Origin: JACDAN01 sp963827705
GTDB taxonomy: Bacteria; Actinomycetota; Thermoleophilia; Gaiellales; Gaiellaceae
Assembly: GCA_963827705.1 (NCBI GenBank)
Contig: CAWHBN010000017.1
Location: forward strand, 62,001-126,000
Length of the DNA: 64,000 nucleotides
Direction of reading: 5' to 3'
Below, in pieces: positions 27,252-35,257 of the stretch. The position numbers and the translations under genes are program-made. The stretch's first letter is position 1, and every line of letters starts with the position of its first letter. The notes under the pieces were generated by a model. It was not told where the DNA came from. It worked only from the letters and a program-made list of their open reading frames with translations, and did not search any database.

Positions 27252-27479
27252 CTAGGCGAGGCCCGGCGGGTGGAAGCTGCGGAGGGCGTGGGTCGGGTCG
27301 CGCTGCCCGAGGTCGGTCCGAATCCCTTGCAGGAGCTCGACGAGCTGCGGGTTGGTGCCGAAGTCGGCCCAGAGCCCAGCAACGACGCAATGGTCGTCGG
27401 CCCAGAAGGGACACGTGTCGCCCGGGCACGCCCGTGGGCGCCCAGCCGCGTAGTCCAGTTGGCAGATACGTGTTTCCAT
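27252..27479 (-). CDS. Small cysteine-containing protein
   Basis: 75 residues, family not named. Three cysteines sit in RACPGDTCPFWADDHCVV, with a fourth at residue 6 (ETRICQLDY), a spacing that could bind a metal. It is first in the run with alcohol dehydrogenase and the GNAT/ligase fusion and sits 32 bases after the candidate operator at 27511. Its length and conserved-looking Cys pattern make it a real gene, but its function is unknown. Confidence 0.7.
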   Translation of the reverse strand: METRICQLDYAAGRPRACPGDTCPFWADDHCVVAGLWADFGTNPQLVELLQGIRTDLGQRDPTHALRSFHPPGLA

Positions 27480-27510
27480 GACCGCAGCGTCACCGCACGG
27501 AGCCGCGCCG

Positions 27511-27548
27511 ACATCCGGGGGCTCGCGGCGCTCCGGTGCGGGGAACTA
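27511..27548. promoter_or_regulatory. Candidate shared operator, site 3
   Basis: Matches site 1 exactly over ATCCGGGGG and over CGGTGCGGGGAA with the same spacing. It lies 32 bases upstream of the small Cys protein and overlaps the stop codon of the membrane protein gene at 27546. Confidence 0.6.
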
Positions 27549-27971
27549 CCGAGTCGCCAGCCGGCGGATGACCGCGGGGCCGACTCCTACCCAGACGAGC
27601 ACCAACACCCAGAGGTGCCCTCCGGAGAGGTCGTAGTTTTCAAGCAACTCCGACCAGGACTTGCCGTCGCCGAAGTGCCCGAACAGGAACTCGAAGGCGA
27701 CCGTGAGCAGGAGCCACGTGGCGCCGATTCCGAGCGCCTGGCGGGCAGTCGGGATCGGCCACCGCCGCTCGAGCATCCAGAAGTAGCCGGCAAGCAGCGC
27801 GATGAGCGTGGCGCCCGAGATCTGTTCGGCGGTGAGCTCGCCGACCCGGTCGGCGTACAGCGTGTCGCGTGCGACGCCGTTCGCGATCCCGAGGACAGAC
27901 CCGCCGAGCCACGCGATCGTCCAGCCCAGCCAGACCCGGTTGGCGGTGTGCCGGCGTCGATGGCGGGTCAC
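27546..27971 (-). CDS. Small multi-helix membrane protein
   Basis: 141 residues with about four membrane helices (WLGWTIAWLGGSVLGIANG, LIALLAGYFWML, IGATWLLLTVAFEFLFG, WVLVLVWVGVGPAVI). As sequenced, its frame is continuous with the upstream gene, giving a 353-codon ORF. A GTG with GGGAG upstream, overlapping a shifted TGA (GTGA), is the normal gene junction of this genome, so it is called as a separate gene. Unknown function. Confidence 0.6.
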   Translation of the reverse strand: MTRHRRRHTANRVWLGWTIAWLGGSVLGIANGVARDTLYADRVGELTAEQISGATLIALLAGYFWMLERRWPIPTARQALGIGATWLLLTVAFEFLFGHFGDGKSWSELLENYDLSGGHLWVLVLVWVGVGPAVIRRLATR

Positions 27972-28607
27972 GGCTCCCGCCGAAGCACGACGCGCAACGA
28001 CGACACCGGAGCGCCAGCCCGGCGCCCGCCCTCCCGTCGGCGGGCGGATCGACTCGGCGTCGAGGCCGCATCGGGTGATCAGCCAGGAGATCACCGAGTT
28101 GGAGTTCCACATCTCCCCCGCGCCGAGCTCGTCGCGTCCCCAAACAGGTGTCGGCGCGGATGGCACGAGATCGAGGACGCGCTGAGCGAGCTCTCGGTCG
28201 TTCGTGAGCCGCTGCGGGCTCTCGACTGCCTCCGCGATGTCCGGGATGACGCCGCCGGCCCAGCGGCGAAGCTCGTAGCGGAAGATGCGGAAGCGCCCTG
28301 CCAAGCGAGCGCCGACCGGCCCGCCGGCGACGACCCCGCGCTCCTCGCCGTCCGCACGAAGAACAGGCGCCGACTCGATCACGAATTGGCCCTCCGGCAA
28401 CCGGACGACAAGGGCGGAGTGGTAGAGGTCGCAAGGTGGACGTCGGTCGAGCCGGGCGGTGAGAGCCTCGAAGATCTGTCCGTTCAGCCGTACGGAATGG
28501 CCGCCGGCGCCCAGGGGCAGCCAGTAGAGATCCACGCCTGTCTCACGCTCGTTCGCCTGCACGCCGCGAGGATGGCCCGACACCCGCGAACCCGCATCCG
28601 CAGGCAA
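27968..28607 (-). CDS. Conserved actinobacterial protein of unknown function
   Basis: About 190-210 residues. The core runs from VDLYWLPLGAGG through YHSALVVRLPEGQFVIE and FRYELRRWAGGVIPD to GAGEMWNSNSVISWLI and APGWRSGVVVARR, a pattern recalled from a conserved actinobacterial family. The His and Asn/Trp-rich motifs might belong to a papain/NlpC-like fold, but this is not established. TTG 28607 gives the longest form; GTG 28535 just before DLYWL may be the real start. It probably ends at the TGA overlapping the next gene, if one inserted base near 27990 is corrected. Confidence 0.6.
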
Positions 28608-28715
28608 CGCGGATCAGCCTTGCGGCCAACTACTCGGCGGGGCCAATTCATGCGGTCTGGGTGATGCCCCGCCGCGATCGGCTAGTTTCGATGGGCTCGA
28701 CCCCGAGGAGGACCA

Positions 28716-29057
28716 ATGACTGACGCCACCACCGAGTTCTTCAGCGCTCTCGAGGCGCGCCGCCACGAGCCGTTGCTCGAAAAGGAGCGGGGCACGCTGC
28801 GCTTCGACCTCACGAGCGGAAAGCGGACGACGCGCTGGCTGATCGAGATCGAGAGCGGCGACGTCTCGATCTCGCATCGGAATGGCAAGGCCGATTGCGT
28901 CGTGCGCGCGAAAAAGGCCCTCTTCGACGGGATCGCGGCCGGGCAGCAGAACGCCATGGCCGCAGTCCTCCGCGGCGAGGTTGGCATCGAGGGAGACCGG
29001 ACTCTCCTGGTGCGATTCCAGAAACTCTTCCCCAGCCCGGAGAGGCAGAAGTCATGA
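28716..29057 (+). CDS. SCP2 sterol-binding-type domain protein
   Basis: 113-residue single-domain protein of the SCP2/sterol carrier family. The pattern RTTRWLIEIESGDVSISHRNGKADCVVRAKK, then LFDGIAAGQQNAMAAVLRGEV.IEGD, is typical. Such domains bind lipids or other hydrophobic ligands in a tunnel. The next gene starts within its stop (ATGA), so it is co-translated with the debranching-type enzyme. The reason for that pairing is unclear. Confidence 0.85.
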   Translation: MTDATTEFFSALEARRHEPLLEKERGTLRFDLTSGKRTTRWLIEIESGDVSISHRNGKADCVVRAKKALFDGIAAGQQNAMAAVLRGEVGIEGDRTLLVRFQKLFPSPERQKS

Positions 29058-31135
29058 GCGACGATCTCATCAGGATCCTCGACGGCAACACGTTCGTCGT
29101 CAGCGACTCGCGCGGGGACATCGAGGCATCGATGACCGACCCAACAGGCCTGTTCTCGTTCGACAATCGCTTCCTCTCGACCTGGGTCCTGACCGTGAAC
29201 GGCGAGCGCCTCAATCCGCTCTCGGTCGACGACCTGCAGTACTTCGAGACGCGTTTCTTCCTCGTTCCGGGCACCGGCACCGTCTACGTCGACTCGAAGC
29301 TCTCGGTGATTCGCCGACGCGCCGTCGGTGACGGCTTCCACGAGGAGCTCACAATCCTGAACCACGACGAGAAGCCGGCCGACCTGACCGTTCGCATCGA
29401 AGCCGCCAGCGACTTCGCCGACCTGTTCGAGGTCAAGGACGCCCTCGAAAAGAAGGGGCGCTACTACACGAAGATCGACAAGAAACGCCTCGTGCTCGGG
29501 TACCGCCGGGAGTCGTTCGAACGGGTGACCACAATCTCCGCGTCCGCTCCCGTCAAGCTGGACAAGAAGGGCCTGACCTTCAGGGTCAAGATCGACCCCC
29601 AAGGATCGTGGACCACAGACCTCGACGTGGTCACGGCCGCCGGCGCCGGCGGCGCCTACACCCGGCCGAAGTACGAGCGGGGCAAGAGGCAGGCCAGACC
29701 GAACATGGAGCGGAGCCTCCAACGGTGGATCGACGACGCCCCGCGGCTCGAGTGTGACTGGGACTCGCTCAAGACAACGTACCGCCGCAGCCTCGTCGAT
29801 CTGGCCGCTCTGCGGTTTTCCCCGCCCGTCATCGGAGGGAACAGGACCCTGCCGGCCGCGGGACTTCCGTGGTTCATGACCATGTTCGGCCGCGACAGCA
29901 TCTTCACGAGCCTCCAGGCGCTCCCGTTCACGCCCGAGCTCGCCGCGAGCACGTTGAAGGCTCTCGGCGACTGGCAGGGAAGCCGCGTCGATGACTTCCG
30001 GGACGAGGACCCCGGCCGGATCCTCCACGAGATGCGCTACGGGGAGCTGACGGCGTTCGAGGAGCGCCCGCACTCCCCCTACTTCGGCTCTGCCGACGCA
30101 ACGCCGCTCTACGTCGTGCTGCTCGACGAGTACGAGCGCTGGACCGGAGACCGCCGGCTCGTGCGAGACCTCGAGCAGGAGGCGCGCGCCGCCTTGAACT
30201 GGATCGACGAATCCGCGGACCTGATGGGGAACGGGTACATCTGGTACCGGCGTCGCAACGAGGAGACCGGCCTCGAGAACCAGTGCTGGAAGGACTCCTG
30301 GGACTCGATCTCGTACCGCGACGGCCGACTCCCGGGCTTCCCGCGCGCAACCTGCGAGCTGCAGGGCTACGCCTACGACGCGAAGGTGCGCGGCGCCCGG
30401 CTGGCGCGGACCATCTGGAAGGATTCGGCCTTCGCCGACGAGCTGGAGCGGGAGGCGGCCGACCTCAAGCGGCGCTTCAACCGCGACTTCTGGGTCTCGG
30501 ACGGCGAGTACTTCGCGCTGGCGCTCGACACCGAGGGCAACCAGGTCGACTCGCTGACCTCGAACAACGGCCATCTGCTCTGGAGCGGCATCGTCGACAA
30601 GTCGAAGGCGAAGGCCGTCGCCCGCCACCTGCTCGGGCCCCGGCTCTTCTCCGGCTGGGGCGTTCGGACGCTGGCCGAAGGTGAGGGGCGCTACAACCCG
30701 ATCGGCTACCACGTCGGAACCGTCTGGCCGTTCGACAGCTCGTTCGTGGCCTGGGGCCTCCGAAACTACGGCTTCAAGGAAGAGGCGGCCCAGATCGCCG
30801 CCGGGATCCTCGACGCCGCGGAGTTCTTCGAGGGCCGACTCCCAGAGGCGTTCGGCGGCTACGAGCGTGGCGTGACGAAGTACCCGGTCCAGTATCCGAC
30901 CGCATGCAGCCCCCAGGCGTGGTCGACAGGAGCTCCGCTGCTCCTGCTGCGCACCATGCTGGGGCTCGAGCCGATCGGCGACAACCTCGTCGTCGATCCC
31001 GTGCTTCCCGAGAGCATCGGGCTCCTCGCACTGCTCGACATTCCGGGGCGCTGGGGCCGGGTCGACGCCTTCGCGCGGGGGCGTGTTCCGCCCGCTCCGC
31101 TACGTGCTGGTGGGCGGTCCCGGGCCGGCGCCTAG
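29054..31135 (+). CDS. Amylo-alpha-1,6-glucosidase family protein (glycogen debranching type)
   Basis: 693 residues. The N-terminal beta-sandwich (about 1-215, 'GDE_N_bis' type, FSFDNRFLSTWVLTVNGE) is followed by an (alpha/alpha)6 barrel (about 270-680) with PWFMTMFGRDSIFTSLQ, QCWKDSWDSI, GYHVGTVWPFDSS and CSPQAWSTGAPL. The barrel belongs to the glucoamylase-like debranching clan acting on alpha-1,6-linked glucans or related glycosides. ATG overlaps the SCP2 gene. The last ~18 residues after AFARG may be altered by one extra G in the run at 31077-31081; the shifted frame would end at TGA 31143-31145. Confidence 0.88.
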   Translation: MSDDLIRILDGNTFVVSDSRGDIEASMTDPTGLFSFDNRFLSTWVLTVNGERLNPLSVDDLQYFETRFFLVPGTGTVYVDSKLSVIRRRAVGDGFHEELTILNHDEKPADLTVRIEAASDFADLFEVKDALEKKGRYYTKIDKKRLVLGYRRESFERVTTISASAPVKLDKKGLTFRVKIDPQGSWTTDLDVVTAAGAGGAYTRPKYERGKRQARPNMERSLQRWIDDAPRLECDWDSLKTTYRRSLVDLAALRFSPPVIGGNRTLPAAGLPWFMTMFGRDSIFTSLQALPFTPELAASTLKALGDWQGSRVDDFRDEDPGRILHEMRYGELTAFEERPHSPYFGSADATPLYVVLLDEYERWTGDRRLVRDLEQEARAALNWIDESADLMGNGYIWYRRRNEETGLENQCWKDSWDSISYRDGRLPGFPRATCELQGYAYDAKVRGARLARTIWKDSAFADELEREAADLKRRFNRDFWVSDGEYFALALDTEGNQVDSLTSNNGHLLWSGIVDKSKAKAVARHLLGPRLFSGWGVRTLAEGEGRYNPIGYHVGTVWPFDSSFVAWGLRNYGFKEEAAQIAAGILDAAEFFEGRLPEAFGGYERGVTKYPVQYPTACSPQAWSTGAPLLLLRTMLGLEPIGDNLVVDPVLPESIGLLALLDIPGRWGRVDAFARGRVPPAPLRAGGRSRAGA

Positions 31136-31440
31136 GCGAGACTGACGACCTCGTCCACCTGGTCCAGGCCCTCCGGCCGATGGGTGATCAGGAGCACCGT
31201 TCGGTTCCCGGCCGCCTCGAAGACGTCGTCCATCAGCGCCTGAGCGGTCTCCGGATCGAGGTGGGCAGTCGGCTCGTCGAGGATCTGCACCGGTGCCTCC
31301 GAGAGCAGCGCACGGGCGAGCGTCAGGCGCTGACGCTGGCCGCCAGAGAGCTGTGTTCCCTCCTCGCCGACGAGCGTGTCGAGGCCGAGCGGGAGCAAGC
31401 GCACCCACTCCTCTAGCTGCGCGCGCCGGAGCGCAGCCCA
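31132..31440 (-). pseudogene. Truncated ABC transporter ATPase (CydC-like C-terminus)
   Basis: Only the last ~100 residues of an ABC exporter remain: a helical segment RRAQLEEWVRLLPLGLDTLVGEEG, then signature LSGGQRQRLTLARALL, Walker B VQILDEPTAHLDPETA and switch His in LLITHRPEGL. There is no Walker A and no membrane domain. Sequence upstream of 31440 on this strand is unrelated, and a plus-strand gene follows, so the 5' part has been deleted. It marks the left edge of the accessory segment. Confidence 0.8.
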
Positions 31441-31837
31441 CCGAGGACGTCGGCCGGGGGCGGGCTCGACTCCGCCGTCGACCGCCCCGCCGTCGGAGCC
31501 GCGATCGTGCCGGTTCCGCGTTCCATGTGTGTTTACCTCCCGGGTCGGTGGGTTGACCCTAAGACGCTCGACCGTGACTCTCGTCAACCAAAATGGGTGA
31601 TTCGAACCATCGCTTCACCCCGAAACGGATGTCAGCGGACAGCTGCTCCCTGGGTCATGGCGGGACGCGCCTGTACTCGAGGGCGTCGCACTCGCGCTTG
31701 GAGTCAGAGGCAGCAGCGACGCTCCTCACTGGCATACGGTTTCGAAGACGTGAGGCTGGATCCGGCCGTGACCGATGAGCGTTCGGTGGTCTGCCAGTCT
31801 CTACTGCGTACCGATCCGCAACCGACTCGGGAGCAGC
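31441..31837. other. Intergenic stretch at the left edge of the accessory segment
   Basis: About 400 bases without a convincing gene; open frames here are shadows. The only structure seen is a 6-bp inverted repeat GGGTGA...TCACCC (31595-31620) around TTCGAACC. That sequence resembles a tRNA T-loop on the minus strand, but no cloverleaf can be built around it. Confidence 0.5.
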
Positions 31838-32524
31838 ATGAAAATCCTTCTCACGTCCAGCGGCGTCACCAACACGACCATCCACGACGCGCTGGTCGAT
31901 CTGCTGGGCAAACCGATCGCCGAGTCCAGCGCGCTCTGCATTCCCACCGGAGTACAGCCTTTCCCCGGCGGACCCTCACACGTCTATGGGTTCTTAACCG
32001 GGACAGTCGGAGGCCCCATGTGCGCTTTGGGCTGGAAGTCGTTGGGAGTGCTGGAGCTCACCGCGCTCCCCAGCATCAAGAACGAGCATTGGGTCGCGGC
32101 TGTCGAGGAAGTCGATGCGCTGCTGGTCTGGGGAGGGAGCCCGTTGTATCTCTGCTACTGGATGCGGCAATCCGGGCTCGCCGACCTCTTGCCATCGCTG
32201 CGGCCCGATGCCGTGTATGTGGGTACGAGCGGTGGAGCGATGGTGGCGACTCCCGACTTCGGCGGCGAGACCTACGACGACAGCGAGCCGCTCACCGGCA
32301 GCGACGAAGCGCTGGGGCTGGTCGACTTCTCGGTGTTTCCGCACCTGGAGCGCGAGGACATGCCGGACACGTCCCTCGCCAACATCGAGAGATGGGCCGC
32401 CGGGCTATCGGTGCCGGCGTACGCGATCGACGACCAGACCGCAATACGAGTGGTCGACGGCAACGTCGAAGTCGTCTCCGAGGGACACTGGAAGCTGTTC
32501 ACCCCCAGCCCAGAAGCGAGTTGA
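31838..32524 (+). CDS. Peptidase E-like serine peptidase (family S51)
   Basis: 228 residues with the S51 features: WGGSPLYLCYWM strand, the nucleophile elbow VYVGTSGGAMV (Ser near 134) and the later FPHLERED loop. Peptidase E cleaves Asp-X dipeptides; related enzymes cut cyanophycin fragments. The ATG is preceded by GGGAG. It is the first single-gene unit of the repeat-bounded segment and is followed 25 bases later by repeat R1. Confidence 0.82.
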   Translation: MKILLTSSGVTNTTIHDALVDLLGKPIAESSALCIPTGVQPFPGGPSHVYGFLTGTVGGPMCALGWKSLGVLELTALPSIKNEHWVAAVEEVDALLVWGGSPLYLCYWMRQSGLADLLPSLRPDAVYVGTSGGAMVATPDFGGETYDDSEPLTGSDEALGLVDFSVFPHLEREDMPDTSLANIERWAAGLSVPAYAIDDQTAIRVVDGNVEVVSEGHWKLFTPSPEAS

Positions 32525-32549
32525 TCGGCCAGGAGACACGCGCGCTCGG

Positions 32550-32578
32550 CTGGGCCAGTGTGCGGGAATGTCACCCGA
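32550..32578 (+). repeat. Structured intergenic repeat R1
   Basis: Reads CTGGGCCAGTGTGCGGGAAT then GTCACCCGA. Its flanks are complementary (GCTCGG at 32544-32549 against CCGAGC at 32575-32580, with CCAG/CTGG further out), so the site forms an imperfect hairpin of about 65 bases. It lies between the peptidase E and GNAT genes. Confidence 0.75.
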
Positions 32579-32606
32579 GCTGGACGCGTCTGGAGAATGG
32601 CCGCTG

Positions 32607-33401
32607 ATGCCAGCTGTGCAGGAGTACCTCGACGCGTACGACCGGCAGCTTCGTACGGACGCCGAAACCCCGAGTGCGGTGGCCGTGACGCGCCTCGGCC
32701 CGCTGAGGCTCGTGACGTTCGCGGGCGGTCGGGGTTTCGTCACCTATCGGGATCTCGGAGGTGCGGATGGCGCGGTGATCGCCCGGTGGGTGGAGGGCGC
32801 TCTTGCGCACTACCGTGAGGATCCTGGGATAACCCGCGTCGAGTGGAAGACGCGCGCACACGACCGCGCGCCGGCGCTTCACGACGCGCTCGTGCGAAAT
32901 GGGTTCGTGCCCGGGGAGCCGGAGGCGATCATGATCGGCGAAGCCGCTCTCCTGGCGGTTGACGTTCCGTTGCCGACGGGGATCCACCTCCGGCGGGTCA
33001 CGAGCGAGCCGGACGTCCGCGCGCTCAGTGCGATGCAGGAAGAGGTCTTCGGGGGCGGGTTCGCCCAAGAGATGGCAGATGCGCTGCTCCGAAGACTGGG
33101 CTTCGGGGATGGGATGGAACTCTGGGTGGCAGAGGCCGACGGAGAGATCGTCAGCTCCGGCCGCCTGGAGCCGGTGCCCGCCACGGAGTTCGCCGGGATC
33201 TGGGGCGGCGCCACACGACCGGAATGGCGTGGGCGCGGGATCTACCGGGCGCTCACAGCGGCCCGTGCACGATCAGCGCTCGTGCTTGGCAAGAGGCTGA
33301 TCCACAGCGACTCGACCGAAGAATCGCGCCCGATCCTCGAACGAGCGGGACTAGTCAAGGTCTCGACGACGACGCCCTACCTGTGGGTCGCCGGCGGGTA
33401 G
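32607..33401 (+). CDS. GNAT-family acetyltransferase
   Basis: 264 residues. The N-terminal half is GNAT-like and degenerate, and the C-terminal half is a full GNAT domain (about 130-260) with acetyl-CoA loop RPEWRGRGIYRALTAA and the following SDSTEESRPILERAGLVKV. The target molecule is unknown. ATG 32607 has GGAG 12 bases upstream. An in-frame ATG at 32568 lies inside repeat R1 and is judged less likely. Stand-alone gene bounded by repeats R1 and R2. Confidence 0.8.
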   Translation: MPAVQEYLDAYDRQLRTDAETPSAVAVTRLGPLRLVTFAGGRGFVTYRDLGGADGAVIARWVEGALAHYREDPGITRVEWKTRAHDRAPALHDALVRNGFVPGEPEAIMIGEAALLAVDVPLPTGIHLRRVTSEPDVRALSAMQEEVFGGGFAQEMADALLRRLGFGDGMELWVAEADGEIVSSGRLEPVPATEFAGIWGGATRPEWRGRGIYRALTAARARSALVLGKRLIHSDSTEESRPILERAGLVKVSTTTPYLWVAGG

Positions 33402-33410
33402 GCGGGTCGA

Positions 33411-33431
33411 GCGACGCGCCTGCTGCGTCGC
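33411..33431 (+). terminator. Terminator-like hairpin after the GNAT gene
   Basis: Perfect 7-bp inverted repeat GCGACGC/GCGTCGC with a 7-base loop, ten bases after the GNAT stop and directly before repeat R2. No U-tract follows, so termination is only suggested. Confidence 0.35.
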
Positions 33432-33432
33432 A

Positions 33433-33460
33433 TGGGCCAGTGTGCGGGAATGTCACCCGA
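33433..33460 (+). repeat. Structured intergenic repeat R2
   Basis: TGGGCCAGTGTGCGGGAATG then TCACCCGA, identical to R1 over 28 bases. Flanking bases differ from R1 but are again complementary: GCGTCG (33425-33430) against CGACGC (33461-33466). It lies between the GNAT and methyltransferase genes. Confidence 0.75.
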
Positions 33461-33602
33461 CGACGCGTGGCTACTTGATGTCGTGGATCAGCCAGAGGCG
33501 CTCGCCGGTCTGGGAGGCGGTTCGCGCTTGAGCGGTGATCTGCTTCGTGTCTGGGTACTCGGCTACCTCGGGCTCGCGCAACGTCGTTAGGATCGAAACG
33601 CC

Positions 33603-34295
33603 TTGGCCGACGAGGCTACGAAGCGACACAAGGACACGCTGGGCGCGTTCGGCCTCGGCGACGAGGACCTCGCAGCGTGGCGGGAGAGCGGCCTGCCTGA
33701 CGAAGCGTTCGTCGAGTGGCTGGTCGACCGGGTTGCGCGCCGGCCGACCGGCTCGTGGGCGCGGCAGGTGTACGGAGCCGAGGACGTGCACGACTTCGCG
33801 CGACGCGCGATCCTCGACGCTCTGGCGCTCGGGCCTGCCGATCAGCTGCTTGAGGTCGGCTGCGGCGGCGGCCTGCTGCTACACGACGCGCTCGTAACCG
33901 GCGCGAGCGTCACGGGGCTGGACCACAGCGAAGAGATGGTCGCGCTCGCACGCGAACGGGCGCCTGGCGCCGACGTCGTATTGGCGAAAGCTGAGCGTCT
34001 GCCGTTCGCCGACGGCGCGTTCAGCGCCATTGCGATGTCGGTTGTCTTCTTCTTCCTCGAAGACCCGGTCGGCGTTCTGCGCGAGTGTCGTCGCGTGCTG
34101 CGACGCGGCGGCCGCGTCGCCGTCTACACGACCGGCCCTGAACTGCGCGGGACGCCAGCTGCCCCGGAGCCGATCGCGAGCGAAGGTCACTTCTACAGAG
34201 ACCAAGAGCTTGCGGAGCTCGCCCGAGGTGCGCAGCTGCGCGAAGTCAGCGTTCGCAACGAGCGCGGCGGACAGCTCCTCACCGCCCGCGCCTAA
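33603..34295 (+). CDS. Class I SAM-dependent methyltransferase
   Basis: 230 residues. After an N-terminal helical part, the Rossmann methyltransferase core has motif I LLEVGCGGGLLLHDAL, acidic post-I VTGLDHSEEM, and the LPFADGAFSAIAMSVVFFFLEDP and RVLRRGGRVAVYTTGPE motifs. Substrate unknown. TTG start with a weak GGAT-type ribosome site. Single-gene unit between repeats R2 and R3. Confidence 0.82.
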   Translation: MADEATKRHKDTLGAFGLGDEDLAAWRESGLPDEAFVEWLVDRVARRPTGSWARQVYGAEDVHDFARRAILDALALGPADQLLEVGCGGGLLLHDALVTGASVTGLDHSEEMVALARERAPGADVVLAKAERLPFADGAFSAIAMSVVFFFLEDPVGVLRECRRVLRRGGRVAVYTTGPELRGTPAAPEPIASEGHFYRDQELAELARGAQLREVSVRNERGGQLLTARA

Positions 34296-34350
34296 TCCGC
34301 CAGACGCCGTTGCGGAGCGCACTGTCAATCCGTAGGCCAGGGCATCTCGG

Positions 34351-34379
34351 CTGGGACAGCGTTCGGGAATGTCACCCGA
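34351..34379 (+). repeat. Structured intergenic repeat R3
   Basis: CTGGGACAGCGTTCGGGAAT then GTCACCCGA, differing from R1 at four positions, two of which change the stem from GCGGG to TCGGG (pairing CCCGA). The flanks GCATC (34342-34346) and GATGC (34387-34391) are complementary. It lies between the methyltransferase and the convergent cupin gene. Confidence 0.72.
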
Positions 34380-34398
34380 CGCGACCGATGCGAGTCTG

Positions 34399-35070
34399 TT
34401 ACCCCGTAGTCGGCTCGCCTGCGTTGCCCTGAACCAACTCCTTAAAAGCGGCCTCGGCGCGGATCGGGTCGAAGTCGCTGTCCTCGGCCGCAAGCGAACG
34501 GAACGATTCCTTGCGGTCGATCGCGAGCCGGAGATGCTTGATCGCGTCGTCTGTCCGCCCCGCGAGGCTCTCGCAGCACGCGAGGTTGTAGAGCGGCCCG
34601 GCGTACTCAGGATGAGCTTCGATCAACTCGCGCCCCTGATCGGCGGCCTCTGCGTACTGGCCTGACTCGTAGAGATGGTTGAGCGGCATCCAGATCTCGC
34701 CGCCCTGCGGCTCGTACGCCTTCCCCGGAGTGCCGCCGAGCGCGACGAGCGTCGTCCCCGGCTCCTCAGCGAACGCTGTCCGCTTAACGGCGGGGCGAAC
34801 GAAGACGAGTGTGCCCGCGGGTGCGTCCACCCGCTCTCCGTCGAGTTCGAACGTCGCGCGCCCTCGCTGGACGAGGTACAGCTCCTCCTGCAGGTCATGC
34901 TCCTGTGACTCGTCGTGCTCGTTGATGAGCCGATCGCCCACCTGATGAGCTGTAAATGCGTTGACGCCGAACGACGTGATGCCGAAGTGGAACCGGACGG
35001 GGCGCGAAAGGACGCGGCCGTCATCGATCTCGTCGATCTCGTCAATCTGGGCCACCGCGTAACCGCTCAT
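34399..35070 (-). CDS. Cupin-domain protein with C-terminal TPR segment
   Basis: 223 residues. The N-terminal cupin (about 10-110) has the RmlC-like pattern EEHDLQEELYLVQRGRATFELDGE. A TPR-like helical segment (about 120-205; LYESGQYAEAADQGRELIEAHPEYAGPLYNLACCESLAGR, quoted in parts) forms the C-terminus. Cupin-TPR proteins of this form are common in Actinobacteria and have no fixed function. ATG 35070 is supported by GGAGG. A longer ORF starting inside repeat DR-a is rejected. Minus strand, unlike the three genes before it. Confidence 0.78.
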   Translation of the reverse strand: MSGYAVAQIDEIDEIDDGRVLSRPVRFHFGITSFGVNAFTAHQVGDRLINEHDESQEHDLQEELYLVQRGRATFELDGERVDAPAGTLVFVRPAVKRTAFAEEPGTTLVALGGTPGKAYEPQGGEIWMPLNHLYESGQYAEAADQGRELIEAHPEYAGPLYNLACCESLAGRTDDAIKHLRLAIDRKESFRSLAAEDSDFDPIRAEAAFKELVQGNAGEPTTG

Positions 35071-35172
35071 TCGGCCGTCCTCCTTCGGGGTGTGGGAATA
35101 AGCAGGCGACACCCTAACCAGCGCCCTGGCAAGCATCGACCACCTCGCCGCGGCGAGACCGTAGATGCTCGC

Positions 35173-35224
35173 CTGGGCCAGCGTGCTCTCGCCTGACATC
35201 GCTCGGATGACCTGCCGCGCTGAG
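35173..35224 (+). repeat. Perfect direct repeat DR-a (long form of the R family)
   Basis: 52 bases identical to 38320-38371. It starts with the family leader CTGGGCCAGCGTG and then diverges from R1-R3. It lies about 100 bases upstream of the minus-strand cupin gene. Weaker similarity continues past its end (GGCCAGAAC in both copies). Confidence 0.85.
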
Positions 35225-35257
35225 TAGCGTGGATCAAATAGGCCAGAACACGCTCGC

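Noticed and set aside
31595..31620. tRNA-like T-loop sequence (TTCGAACC) on the minus strand
   Set aside because: No acceptor, anticodon or D arm can be folded around it; it is only a 6-bp inverted repeat with a 14-base loop.
35071..35199. Longer cupin protein starting MSGESTLAQ
   Set aside because: That peptide is encoded by repeat DR-a and also appears at DR-b; the ATG at 35070 has GGAGG and begins the conserved part.
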